Assembly: GCA_024278975.1 (NCBI GenBank) | Contig: JAJRSD010000021.1 | Location: forward strand, 25,116-89,115 | Length of the DNA stretch: 64,000 nt | Reading direction: 5' to 3' | DNA from: Bacteroidota bacterium | Lineage (GTDB): Bacteria; Bacteroidota; Bacteroidia; Bacteroidales; Prolixibacteraceae | In this document: piece after piece, positions 1 through 8,120 of the stretch | How the letters are laid out: every line of letters begins with the position of its first letter | How positions within the stretch are numbered: position 1 is the stretch's first letter | Notes under the pieces: generated by a model | The model's input: only the letters and a program-made list of their open reading frames with translations | Database searches by the model: none | What the model was told of the DNA's origin: nothing | Program-made: the position numbers and the translations under genes

Positions 1-1
1 A

Positions 2-52
2 AAGCCTCCTTCGGGTGCTAATGGCGAAGTATTAAAAGAAATAGTTGAATAG
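2..52 (+). CDS. C-terminal end of an unidentified protein
   Basis: Sixteen codons and a TAG stop remain of a gene that starts before the window. The tail reads KPPSGANGEVLKEIVE. It is too short to assign a family. It lies 17 bases before the broken barrel gene and reads in the same direction, so it may belong to the same transcription unit. Confidence 0.45.
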   Translation, partial: KPPSGANGEVLKEIVE

Positions 53-69
53 CTGTTAAAATAGAAAGA

Positions 70-446
70 ATGTATATAAAAAAAATAATATTATTAGTTG
101 CCATAATTACTATGAGCTCAAGTCTTTTCTCTCAAGAAAAAACAGCAGAAGAGTTGGCTAAAATGGCACAAAATCCATTGGCAAATATGATGAGTTTTCC
201 GTTTCAGAACAATACAATTTGCCAAAAGGTTGGTATCTCACTACCATCCCGATACTCACAGCAAACTGGAAAGCTACCAATGGAAACAAATGGGTAGTAC
301 CTTTTGGAGGTGGCGGTGGTAAAATTGTACGAATAGGAAAAATCCCGTTCAATTTACAGGCGCAGGCATTTTACAATGCTGTAAAACCCGATGGTGCCGG
401 CGGGTTTAGCACCCGGTTTCAAATTCAGTTAATGCTGCCAAAGTAA
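70..446 (+). pseudogene. Outer-membrane barrel (neuromedin U/transporter-like family) broken by an internal deletion
   Basis: The first about 43 codons encode a signal peptide ending near FSQ and the family-typical start EELAKMAQNPLAN...FPFQNNT. From about 216 the second reading frame encodes the family-typical C-terminus (LPKGWYL, NWKATNGNKW, GKIVRIGKIPFNLQAQAFYN, ending LMLPK). Intact relatives that I recall have roughly 120-150 residues between these blocks. Here they are joined directly and out of frame, so the protein terminates shortly after the junction. The junction lies in a tandem ACAAT repeat (about 209-218), which suggests deletion by slippage or microhomology. The family assignment comes from recalled sequence pattern. 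The split into two frames is seen directly. Confidence 0.7.
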
Positions 447-557
447 TCTAAACAATGCACATATTTTTTTAATCATAAAATTAAAGTAATATACGAATGA
501 AAAAAACGAAAACAATTACAACCCGGGCAACCTCTTTTTTAATACAATAAAGCAACT

Positions 558-1211
558 ATGGAAAATAGATTAAACACAAGGCAAAACTCAGGCGGGCAAA
601 TAATTGCAATAACAATGCTTTTTTCTGTCGTCTATGTGGTATTTCGTTACCATATTTTTGGTGGAGTTCCGTGGAAAGATTTTCCATTTTTTATATTGAA
701 TAAAGTTGTTTCGCTGTCAGCATTCATACTGCTCACCTTTAACTTTACGTTCGGCCCAATAAAAAATATGGGGGTAAAAGTTCCTGCAAAATGGCTCGAA
801 TCGAGGAGCGTACTTGGGATGATAGGATTTGTTTTAGTTATCATCCATATTTTCATGAGCTTGATTCTACTTAGTCCGGCAGTGTATGCAAAGTTTTTCG
901 AGATCGACGGAACATTCACTCTTCTGGCAGGATTGAGTCTGTTGGGTGGAATTCTCGCTTTTGTTGCTTTATGGATTTACAATCTGAGTTTCCAAACGTA
1001 TTTACGCGAAAACCAAGCTTTTATGAAATTTATTACCTCAAGAAAATTTTTAATCTGGTCGCTTACTTTTGGTGCTTTTCATCTCTTTTTTATGGGATTT
1101 AAAGGATGGATAAACCCTGCCGGATGGCACGGGGGAATGCCGCCTGTTAGCTTGGTAGCATTCACCTTTTTTGTTATTGGGTACGTTATTAATTTGTTTG
1201 GAAGGAAATAA
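558..1211 (+). CDS. Six-helix membrane protein resembling the ferric-reductase/MsrQ haem fold
   Basis: The 217-residue protein is almost entirely hydrophobic, with about six transmembrane helices (near residues 15-32, 45-65, 82-108, 120-140, 163-180 and 190-213). Histidines lie inside or at the edge of helices, in YHIFGG, VIIHIFMS and GAFHLFF, as in haem-binding cytochrome b-like membrane proteins of the ferric-reductase/YedZ group. A redox role in the inner membrane is inferred from fold and histidine placement only. It heads the run of envelope genes, separated from the next by 49 bases. Alternative: an unrelated DUF membrane protein. Confidence 0.5.
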   Translation: MENRLNTRQNSGGQIIAITMLFSVVYVVFRYHIFGGVPWKDFPFFILNKVVSLSAFILLTFNFTFGPIKNMGVKVPAKWLESRSVLGMIGFVLVIIHIFMSLILLSPAVYAKFFEIDGTFTLLAGLSLLGGILAFVALWIYNLSFQTYLRENQAFMKFITSRKFLIWSLTFGAFHLFFMGFKGWINPAGWHGGMPPVSLVAFTFFVIGYVINLFGRK

Positions 1212-1260
1212 AATAGCATCAATTATTTAGAATGAAAACATTAAAAAGAAAATAATAAAG

Positions 1261-1779
1261 ATGAAAAGTTTAATATCCACTTTTTTACTTGTCAGTTTTC
1301 TTGGTGTCAACTTGTTTGCACAAGACACAGAACACGAAGAGAAAAAACATTTAATAACCGGCGCACTCGGCTACACCTATATTCCGCAAGGAGCTTCAGA
1401 ACATTCCGATGCGGCTGATGGAGTTTTTATACCTTCAATTGGGCTCGACTATTTTTATTCAATTTCGCACCGCTGGGAAATTGGGATTATGACCGATTTG
1501 GAACTTGGCGAATACCTCGTTTTCGATAAAGACTTAAACCGGAAAAATGCATTGGTAGTTGCAGGAATAGCAGCATTTGCACTCACCAAACACATCAATG
1601 TTTTTGCCGGCGGCGGAATGGAATTCGAGAAAGAACACAACCTTGCGGTTATCAGAGTTGGTACCGAATATGCTTTCAACCTGAAAAAAGAGTGGATTAT
1701 TGCACCCGGAATATTTTTCGATTTTAAAGAGGGAATCGATACCTGGTCGTTATCGGTAGCTTTTGGAAAAGAATTTTAA
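1261..1779 (+). CDS. Small secreted outer-membrane beta-barrel protein
   Basis: The 172-residue product starts with a clear signal peptide (MKSLISTFLLVSFLGVNLFAQ). The mature part alternates hydrophobic and polar residues in short strands with glycine-rich turns and ends in an aromatic strand (WSLSVAFGKEF), the pattern of an eight-strand barrel in the outer membrane. No enzymatic motif is visible. It follows the preceding gene by 49 bases and precedes a DUF2490-like barrel by 38 bases, so co-transcription is likely. Family name not recognised; porin-like or structural role unknown. Confidence 0.6.
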   Translation: MKSLISTFLLVSFLGVNLFAQDTEHEEKKHLITGALGYTYIPQGASEHSDAADGVFIPSIGLDYFYSISHRWEIGIMTDLELGEYLVFDKDLNRKNALVVAGIAAFALTKHINVFAGGGMEFEKEHNLAVIRVGTEYAFNLKKEWIIAPGIFFDFKEGIDTWSLSVAFGKEF

Positions 1780-1817
1780 AAAAAGATAAAAGCAAATAAA
1801 AACAAGGTAATTAACCT

Positions 1818-2534
1818 ATGCAGCTAAAAAATACAAATAGCACAATAAAAACCACTACAATACTGATTATCATATTGTTGAGTTTTGAGACTCAGGTGTT
1901 TTCGCAAACCGGAGAGTCTTCAAAAAATTGGGACAACCAGTCGTATATTGGCAATAAAGTTGCAACGGCAAACGGAGACTGGAGGTTTTCGGGAGAGTTG
2001 CAGGTTAGATTGAAAGACGACATGCAAAGTCTCGACAACTGGTTTTTAGAGGGTGTGGCAAGCTATATGTTATCCGAAAAAATTGAACTTACTCCCGATT
2101 TCAGAATGAGTATAAAACCCGATGAGGTTGAGTACCGGCCGGGGTTTGGTGTGGTTTACAAAGTTGCCCGCAACAATTATCAATTTGTAAATCAATTAAA
2201 ATGGCAAATTGATCTCGACACAAAAAAGAACATCGACAATGGTTTACGTTATGCAATATTTATTAATCATAAATTGAGCGATAAACTGATGTCTAATTTT
2301 GCTTTCGGGGCTTTTTATCGTTTTCGTGACGATTTTAAGGGATTTGAGTTTGTACGTTTTGGTCCCGGATTAGCCTACATAATTAACATGCAACACACCA
2401 TCAATTTTAACTACTTAATCAGTACAAAAAATAATACTCAAAATTGGGAGTGGGGAGGTATTGCCGTAATTCAACTGGTAATTAACATTAATAAAGACTA
2501 CAAATACGTACCTGCAAAATACATTTCATTTTAA
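1818..2534 (+). CDS. DUF2490-like outer-membrane protein
   Basis: Signal peptide at residues 1-29 (cleavage near FSQ). The mature part shows the DUF2490 pattern: an opening NWDNQSYIGNK strand, then GDWRFSGELQVRLKDD with the conserved W and R-D positions, and repeated amphipathic strands ending in an aromatic segment. DUF2490 proteins are predicted outer-membrane barrels of unknown function. The gene sits 38 bases after one barrel gene and 17 bases before another. Nothing suggests a cargo. Confidence 0.6.
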   Translation: MQLKNTNSTIKTTTILIIILLSFETQVFSQTGESSKNWDNQSYIGNKVATANGDWRFSGELQVRLKDDMQSLDNWFLEGVASYMLSEKIELTPDFRMSIKPDEVEYRPGFGVVYKVARNNYQFVNQLKWQIDLDTKKNIDNGLRYAIFINHKLSDKLMSNFAFGAFYRFRDDFKGFEFVRFGPGLAYIINMQHTINFNYLISTKNNTQNWEWGGIAVIQLVININKDYKYVPAKYISF

Positions 2535-2551
2535 TTAATTGAATTGTGAGA

Positions 2552-3466
2552 ATGCTTATTAATAAAATATCACTTTTACTACTATTCGGAGTTTTTGCGA
2601 CAACGCTGCTTGCACAAGACCTTGAGCCACGCTCTTTGTCATCTATTCCAATCGGAGGAAATTTCCTGATTGCTTCATATGGCTACTCTGCCGGAAATAT
2701 TTTGCTCGACAATACACTGCCAATTGAAGACCTGAATGCCAATATTAACAGTGCTGTTGTTGGTTATGCGCGAAGTTTTAAACTGTTTAATAAGCTGGCA
2801 AAGTTCGATGCAATTGTACCTTATTCTTTCGGCAACTTTGAGGGGAGAGTGAGTGGGACTGACTCATCGACAACACGAACAGGATTTGGTGACCCGTTGA
2901 TTCGGGTATCAATAATTTTGATAGGGGCAAAACCTCTTACAATGAGTGAATTTGCAACCAACAAACCGCAAAAGTTTAAACTTGGTGTTAACTCAAGGGT
3001 AAAACTGCCCATCGGACAGTACGATAAAACAAAATTTATTAACTTGGGTTCCAACCGCTGGGCACTGAAATTAGGAGTTGCCGGGTCTTATTCTATTCAG
3101 AAAAGAGTTGTTATTGAGGCACAGGTAAACACCTGGTTTTTTGCAAAAAACGATGAGTTTTTCGATGGAAATACAATCGAACAAAAACCTTTACTTAGTG
3201 GTCAGATTCATGGAACATGGATTTTTAAACCCGGGGTTTGGGCAGCTGTTTCGTTCGGGAGAAGTGCCTTTGGAGAAACAATTATTAATGGTGTTGAAAA
3301 AGAAGATCTGAAAAATAGTTCACGTTTCGGAGCTGCTTTTGCCTGCCGGGTAAGTAAACACAGCTCGCTAAAAGTAGCGGTAACCAGTGGACTATCCACT
3401 CGTTATGGAGCCGATTTTACATCCATCCTTGTAGCTTACCAGTTTATGTGGTTCGATAAAACTTAA
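2552..3466 (+). CDS. MetA-pathway/SphA-type outer-membrane transporter-like protein
   Basis: I place the start at the ATG at 2552, because it begins a good signal peptide (MLINKISLLLLFGVFATTLLAQ). A GTG two codons earlier is less likely. The protein (304 residues) resembles the family named putative MetA-pathway of phenol degradation, an outer-membrane channel-like barrel. The characteristic elements are GYARSFKLFNKLAKFDAIVPYSFG-type strands, a FGDPLIRVS strand and FKLGVNSRVKLPIGQYD. The family name does not establish aromatic transport. Seventeen bases separate it from the previous gene. Substrate unknown. Confidence 0.6.
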   Translation: MLINKISLLLLFGVFATTLLAQDLEPRSLSSIPIGGNFLIASYGYSAGNILLDNTLPIEDLNANINSAVVGYARSFKLFNKLAKFDAIVPYSFGNFEGRVSGTDSSTTRTGFGDPLIRVSIILIGAKPLTMSEFATNKPQKFKLGVNSRVKLPIGQYDKTKFINLGSNRWALKLGVAGSYSIQKRVVIEAQVNTWFFAKNDEFFDGNTIEQKPLLSGQIHGTWIFKPGVWAAVSFGRSAFGETIINGVEKEDLKNSSRFGAAFACRVSKHSSLKVAVTSGLSTRYGADFTSILVAYQFMWFDKT

Positions 3467-3502
3467 AATAATTGAATTATTAACAATTAAATATTTATTA
3501 AA

Positions 3503-3997
3503 ATGAGAAAATTACTTATTGTTTTTGCTCTCGTGCCAATGCTGTTTAGTTGCTCTTTACAAAAAGACAACTCGGCACAAAACATTGCATTGATTGAGCA
3601 GTATGTACAGTCGGTCGAAAATTTAGATTATACAGTTATGGAATCTTTATTAGACGAAAACTATTTTGGATTTGGTCCCTCGTTTGGCGATTCAATTAAC
3701 AAAACTCAGGCAGTTGCAGGTTGGAAATATAATGCCGAAAATTTGTACGAAAGTATTAGTTATCAACGTTCGCGAAATGCTGCGGTTACTATTACAGATG
3801 GAGATAATAAAGGCGAATGGGTCTCTAACTGGGGCGAACTTCATATAGTTTATAAAAATGGTGAAGGAAAAGTTACACTTTGGGCAAATACCATTTACCA
3901 AATAGCAAATGGGAAAATTGTTAAAAGCTATACTTTTTACAACGAAGCCGACGCACTTAATCAGTTAGGTTTCGTTTTTGTTCCAACTAATTTATAA
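3503..3997 (+). CDS. Lipoprotein with an NTF2/SnoaL-like domain
   Basis: The 164-residue product has a lipoprotein signal with a lipobox cysteine (MLFSC, Cys17), so it should be anchored in the periplasm or outer membrane. Residues 25-160 follow the NTF2-like cone fold: a first helix (IALIEQYVQSVENLD), a short second helix before LLDENYFGFGPS, and a C-terminal sheet with W-E-W-V-S-N-W and a final YTFYNEAD strand. Members act as small ligand-binding or catalytic domains, and the residues do not tell which. It sits within the run of barrel genes (36 bases after one, 24 before the next), which suggests an accessory envelope role. Confidence 0.6.
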   Translation: MRKLLIVFALVPMLFSCSLQKDNSAQNIALIEQYVQSVENLDYTVMESLLDENYFGFGPSFGDSINKTQAVAGWKYNAENLYESISYQRSRNAAVTITDGDNKGEWVSNWGELHIVYKNGEGKVTLWANTIYQIANGKIVKSYTFYNEADALNQLGFVFVPTNL

Positions 3998-4021
3998 ATA
4001 AACACTTAAAAATAGAAAAAG

Positions 4022-4558
4022 ATGAAACTAATAACATTAATAGTTACAATTTTTTTAATTGCAGTAATTGGCGAAGTAAAAGCACAGGTGCCAGAAACAC
4101 AGGCATTACCCGACACATCAAAAATGACCTATAATCAAATCTCTCAGTCACTCGGGTTATTTCTTTATCCAACTAAAGAACAGAGTCAACAACAGCAAAA
4201 GAAGGATGAATTTGAATGTTACAAATGGGCAATGGAGCAATCGGGAATTGATCCCCTAAATCTCCCCAAAGTTGAGGCAGAAGTTAAGTCTGGTCCATCT
4301 GGAGGTGCAATTAGAGGTGCTGCCAGAGGTGCTGCAGCAGGTGCTGCTATTGGTGCCATTGCAGGCGATGCAGGTAAAGGTGCGGCAATTGGCGCAACAG
4401 CGGGTGGCATGCGGGGCCTTGGAAGAGGACGACAAGCGCAGGCGCAGCAAAATCAACAGGCTCAAGCAAATGCATCGGCTACCGAAGAGAATGTAAAGAA
4501 TACTTTTATAAAAGCTTTTTCGGCTTGCATAGAAGGGAAAGGTTATACCGTAAAATAA
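4022..4558 (+). CDS. Secreted YMGG-type glycine-zipper protein
   Basis: A signal peptide (residues 1-22, ending VKAQ) is followed by a polar segment and then, at about residues 93-137, a glycine-zipper block of repeated GAA/GAI units with glycines every fourth residue. This pattern packs helices in membranes and is typical of small envelope proteins of the YMGG/rickettsia 17 kDa type. A glutamine/alanine-rich stretch (about 140-153) follows. Two cysteines remain in the mature protein (ECYKWA and SACIEGKG) and could form a disulphide. The repeat content makes other reading frames stay open here, but the signal peptide fixes this frame. Confidence 0.6.
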   Translation: MKLITLIVTIFLIAVIGEVKAQVPETQALPDTSKMTYNQISQSLGLFLYPTKEQSQQQQKKDEFECYKWAMEQSGIDPLNLPKVEAEVKSGPSGGAIRGAARGAAAGAAIGAIAGDAGKGAAIGATAGGMRGLGRGRQAQAQQNQQAQANASATEENVKNTFIKAFSACIEGKGYTVK

Positions 4559-4568
4559 GATCTTTAAG

Positions 4569-5708
4569 GTGAAAATATTTGTTCAAATAATAATTGTAAT
4601 AATTATTGGGTTGTTTATTAATCCTGTAAATAGTTACGCACAAAAAAAACAAAAGGCATTTGTCGATACGCTTGACAATGCTTTTGATGTAAGTTATTTT
4701 TTGAATGATCTTCATGGTTTCTTACCAGTTATTTCGCCCATTACCGAGCCCGCTGTAGGTTATGGAGCAACTGTGGCTGGTATCTTTTTTATTCCTAAAA
4801 AAAAGAGCAAGGATAAAAAATTTAAAATGCCGGATGTTACAGGAATAGCAGGCGGACTTACCGAAAATGGAACATGGTTTGCCGGCGGTGGATATATGGG
4901 ATTTTGGAATGACGACCGAATTCGTTATCGCGGAGTATTTGGGTACGGAGATATTAAATTAACTTATTATGGAACTACCGACAGATTTAGTAAAGACTTT
5001 TCGGCAAAGTTTAATTTGAAAAGCTATTTCTTATTGCAACAAGCTCTGTTTCGGGTTGGCGACAGTAGATTCCTTCTTGGAGGGAAATACCAATTAATGA
5101 AAACCAAAACCTCATTTTTTAATGATATTGATTTGCCGGGAATAGATCCACTTGATTTTGATTTAACAAATAGCGGAGTTGGATTTATTGCTGAATACGA
5201 AAATTTCAATAATATTTTTTCTCCCACAAAGGGGTTGAGAGTGAATATAACTTACGATCAATATCTGAAGTTTTTAGGCAGCGATCGTGATTTCGGTCGC
5301 ATACTCTTTTTTGCAAATTACTATCAGCCAGTTGTTAAAAACAGATGGATCGCCGGTTTTAGAAACGAATCGCTAATGTCAACCGGCGATGCACCTTTTT
5401 ATATGAAACCATTTATTTCGTTGCGGGGAGTTCCGGCAATGAGATATCAGGGAAAAATGACCAGCTTAATTGAAACTGAACAAGAGTTTATGCTCACAAA
5501 AAGATGGAGTGTTGTGGGGTTTGGGGGATATGGGATGGCATTTAATTCTTTCGATGAATTTAGCAAAGGCTCTTCTGCATGGAATGCCGGAACAGGATTT
5601 CGTTATCTCATTGCAAGGCTTTTTGGATTAAAAATGGGAATGGACGTTGCGCGCGGACCCGAACAATGGGCAATGTACGTTGTTGTTGGTACGTCGTGGT
5701 TAAGATAA
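4569..5708 (+). CDS. BamA/TamA-type (Omp85 C-terminal) outer-membrane protein
   Basis: It begins at GTG 4569, ten bases after the previous stop; this start gives an immediate signal peptide ending NSYAQ. The 379-residue protein lacks POTRA domains and consists of the bacterial surface antigen (D15) barrel. The key marker is the loop-6 segment ISLRGVPAMRYQGK, the V/IRG.. motif of Omp85 proteins, followed by strands EFMLTKRWSVVGFGGYG and the terminal VVVGTSWLR. Full BamA is about twice this length, so this is a short family member. It probably forms a pore or inserts specific cargo. The actual partner is unknown. Confidence 0.7.
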   Translation: MKIFVQIIIVIIIGLFINPVNSYAQKKQKAFVDTLDNAFDVSYFLNDLHGFLPVISPITEPAVGYGATVAGIFFIPKKKSKDKKFKMPDVTGIAGGLTENGTWFAGGGYMGFWNDDRIRYRGVFGYGDIKLTYYGTTDRFSKDFSAKFNLKSYFLLQQALFRVGDSRFLLGGKYQLMKTKTSFFNDIDLPGIDPLDFDLTNSGVGFIAEYENFNNIFSPTKGLRVNITYDQYLKFLGSDRDFGRILFFANYYQPVVKNRWIAGFRNESLMSTGDAPFYMKPFISLRGVPAMRYQGKMTSLIETEQEFMLTKRWSVVGFGGYGMAFNSFDEFSKGSSAWNAGTGFRYLIARLFGLKMGMDVARGPEQWAMYVVVGTSWLR

Positions 5709-5781
5709 ATATTCGTTTCTTTGCAAATTATATAACGAGAGAATAGTTATTTTTAGCGTTGTGACGACAAAATTAAATAGT

Positions 5782-6504
5782 ATGAAAAAAATATTTTTAA
5801 TAATAGCACTGCTAATTGCAGGCACAGCAGCACAATCTCAGGTGTTAATTACGCTGCTACTTGGAGATAAATTAAATTCCGATGGGCTGGAATTTGGACT
5901 CGAAGGTGGTTTAAACTGGGCAAATGTATCGGGACTGGAAACTAACGATTTTGCCCGTAAATTTAATCTTGGATTTTATTTCGATATCCGCATAAAAAAT
6001 CAATGGTTTTTTTATACCGGCGTTTTAGTGAAATCGAATCTGGGAGTGGACAAACTCACCGATAACGATTTAATTACTTTAGGTGCAACAAAATATACAG
6101 ATTTAGATGGCGTGCCATTAGTTGGCGATTACAGCCATAAAATGAACACTTTTTTAGTGCCTGCACTTATCAAGTATAAATTTAAGAACCACATGTACGC
6201 CGAATTTGGGCCACAATTTGGTCTGGCATATAAATCTTGGATTGAGTTTGAGTCGGATATTGAAGAAAGAGATGCGATAATAAAAGAATATAACAAAGAT
6301 ATAATAAACAGGATTGATGCCGGGCTTATGGTTGGCACAGGTTTTACCATGTTAAAAGGCACAGGTTGGACTTGGGGTGTAAAGTACTATTACGGTTTTG
6401 TAAATGTTTATAAAGGAATGTCCGGCACTAAAAACAGCTCAATTTTCTTGAAATTAAATATCCCAATTGGTGCGGGAGAAAATCCTAAAAAGAAGAAAGA
6501 ATAA
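5782..6504 (+). CDS. PorT-like outer-membrane beta-barrel protein
   Basis: I choose ATG 5782, which starts a normal signal peptide (MKKIFLIIALLIAGTAAQSQ). An in-frame GTG at 5761 would add seven polar residues. The 240-residue product resembles the PorT/outer-membrane-beta-barrel family (PF13568 type): an opening EFGLEGGLNWANVSG strand, a central LVPALIKYKFKNHMYAEFGPQFG strand pair, and late GTGWTWGVKYYYGFVNVYKG. It ends in a lysine-rich tail (NPKKKKE). True PorT belongs to the type IX secretion machinery, but this family is large and function cannot be transferred. A gap of 73 bases precedes it, the largest in the run. Confidence 0.6.
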   Translation: MKKIFLIIALLIAGTAAQSQVLITLLLGDKLNSDGLEFGLEGGLNWANVSGLETNDFARKFNLGFYFDIRIKNQWFFYTGVLVKSNLGVDKLTDNDLITLGATKYTDLDGVPLVGDYSHKMNTFLVPALIKYKFKNHMYAEFGPQFGLAYKSWIEFESDIEERDAIIKEYNKDIINRIDAGLMVGTGFTMLKGTGWTWGVKYYYGFVNVYKGMSGTKNSSIFLKLNIPIGAGENPKKKKE

Positions 6505-6531
6505 ATAATTTAAATTATCAAAACAACTAAA

Positions 6532-7572
6532 ATGAAAAATCTCAAAAAAACAACATTTTTATTACTATTTGCATTTGTACTCGGATTGAGTGCCAACGCA
6601 CAGTATTCATCGCGAAAATTAGGTAAAAAACAAGAAGCCTATATCGACAGTTTAAAGTCTATAGAGTATAATTATCTATTCCCGATTTGGGGGCAAAAAG
6701 TGTATCAAAAAGGATTCGATATTCCATATCCTGCTGGAGGAATGGTTAACTATATCTGGATGAAGCAGGGTCTGGTTTTTGAAAATTTCCAATTGGGTAT
6801 TAAAACAGACAATGTAGATTTACCATTAGCTCCTGTTGATTTTATTGATTTTGGAACCAACACAAATACTTCGTATTCAGTAAATTTCAGACCTGATATT
6901 TGGATATTCCCATTTCTGAATGTGTACGGTCTTTTTGGATACGGAGCATCTACCACTGAGACTAATTTAACAGCTCCGGTGGCATTTCAATCAATTGTAA
7001 CCCAAGGTCTGTCAACAACAGGATTTGGTGTTATGGGAGCATTTGGGTTGGGTCCGCTTTGGTTGTCAGTTGATGGAAACTGGACATGGACAAAACCTGA
7101 ACTGTTAGACGACCCCGTTTTGGTAAGGGTTCTTGGTGTTAGATTAGGTAAAACATTTGCGTTTAAAAGTAACCCTGAGCGGAATGTTGCTTTTTGGGTT
7201 GGGGGAATGCGTGTTAAAATGAGATCGGAAACTGTTGGGAATATTAAAATGGCTGATGCAATTCCCGAGGAAACATGGGCAAGAAAAGATGAAATTGTTG
7301 CCGACTACAATGCATGGTACGATGGTCTGACACCTATAAAAAAAGAAATTGTTGACCAAACTGCAATACCAACATTTATGGAGAAATTTGATGCAGCAGA
7401 TGGAAGTTCTATTATCTCTTATGGAATGGACAAACGCCCGGAACAAGAGTGGAATGTACTGTTTGGGGCACAATATCAGTTTAATAAACGCTGGCAGGTA
7501 CGAACTGAAGCCGGATTAATTGGCGACAGAAAATCATTCTTACTCTCTGCCAACTACCGATTCTTACTTTAG
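6532..7572 (+). CDS. Conserved secreted outer-membrane protein of unknown function
   Basis: The signal peptide spans residues 1-23 (ends SANAQ). The 346-residue protein begins with a helical stretch rich in lysine and then shows many amphipathic strands with aromatic residues and glycine (e.g. DIWIFPFLNVYGLFGYGAST), consistent with a barrel. Residues about 230-290 are helical (IPEETWARKDEIVADYNAWYDG), probably a periplasmic or extracellular insert. I recognise this only as a conserved Bacteroidota envelope protein. It overlaps the next gene by one base, which supports co-translation. Confidence 0.55.
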   Translation: MKNLKKTTFLLLFAFVLGLSANAQYSSRKLGKKQEAYIDSLKSIEYNYLFPIWGQKVYQKGFDIPYPAGGMVNYIWMKQGLVFENFQLGIKTDNVDLPLAPVDFIDFGTNTNTSYSVNFRPDIWIFPFLNVYGLFGYGASTTETNLTAPVAFQSIVTQGLSTTGFGVMGAFGLGPLWLSVDGNWTWTKPELLDDPVLVRVLGVRLGKTFAFKSNPERNVAFWVGGMRVKMRSETVGNIKMADAIPEETWARKDEIVADYNAWYDGLTPIKKEIVDQTAIPTFMEKFDAADGSSIISYGMDKRPEQEWNVLFGAQYQFNKRWQVRTEAGLIGDRKSFLLSANYRFLL

Positions 7573-8120
7573 TGAACATTTTTAATAAAATATTATACAT
7601 AAAAAAGCAACACCTTACTTTGTGGGGTGTTGTTTTGCTTTTATTCGTAAGCGGAAACTTAAATGCTCAAAAGGGTTTTTCGCTTACTGGTGGTTTGGGA
7701 ATTTATGAACTTGCCAATGTTGGAGTTCAATGGAACTTTTCACCAATCTCTTCGCTGTCGGCTTTTGCAGGTACAAATTTGGGTTTGAATAACAACACCG
7801 CGTGGGCAACCGGCTTATCATTCAATCAGATTTTCAGGAAACCTGAAAACTTGAAACTGAAACCCGGATACTCGCTGGGCACAATATTCTGGACACATAA
7901 CGACGATTTATATCTATTTAAAACCATGACATTTCCGGTAATGGCACTTTTAGAATATCCCTTAACTCCATTATTAAAAGTGAGAGCCGAAGGAGGGATT
8001 GTATTCAGTAAAGTATTGCAATCTGACAGGAAACAAAATGTTACCGCCGGATATCCTGAACGTTTTAATGGTAATTTTGCGTTAAAATTAATCTATAAAT
8101 TCAACCGAAATGAGAAATAG
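7572..8120 (+). CDS. Small secreted outer-membrane barrel protein
   Basis: Translation starts at GTG 7572, sharing one base with the previous stop codon. A long signal peptide follows (hydrophobic at residues 17-32, ends NLNAQ). The remaining 150 residues look like an eight-strand barrel (KGFSLTGGLGIYELANVGVQW, LSAFAGTNLGLN, then a final NFALKLIYKFNRN). There is no catalytic signature. The one-base overlap upstream and an 11-base overlap downstream place it firmly inside an operon. It may form a complex with the preceding protein, but that is only inferred from coupling. Confidence 0.55.
   Translation: MNIFNKILYIKKQHLTLWGVVLLLFVSGNLNAQKGFSLTGGLGIYELANVGVQWNFSPISSLSAFAGTNLGLNNNTAWATGLSFNQIFRKPENLKLKPGYSLGTIFWTHNDDLYLFKTMTFPVMALLEYPLTPLLKVRAEGGIVFSKVLQSDRKQNVTAGYPERFNGNFALKLIYKFNRNEK

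Noticed and set aside
497..550. Short frame MKKTKTITTRATSFLIQ before the six-helix membrane protein gene
   Set aside because: Only 17 codons, no conservation evidence. The basic and Thr-rich start resembles a leader peptide but no related biosynthetic gene follows.
4219..4496. Alternative frames through the glycine-zipper region
   Set aside because: They arise from the repetitive GGTGCT-type codons. Only the frame with the signal peptide makes sense.
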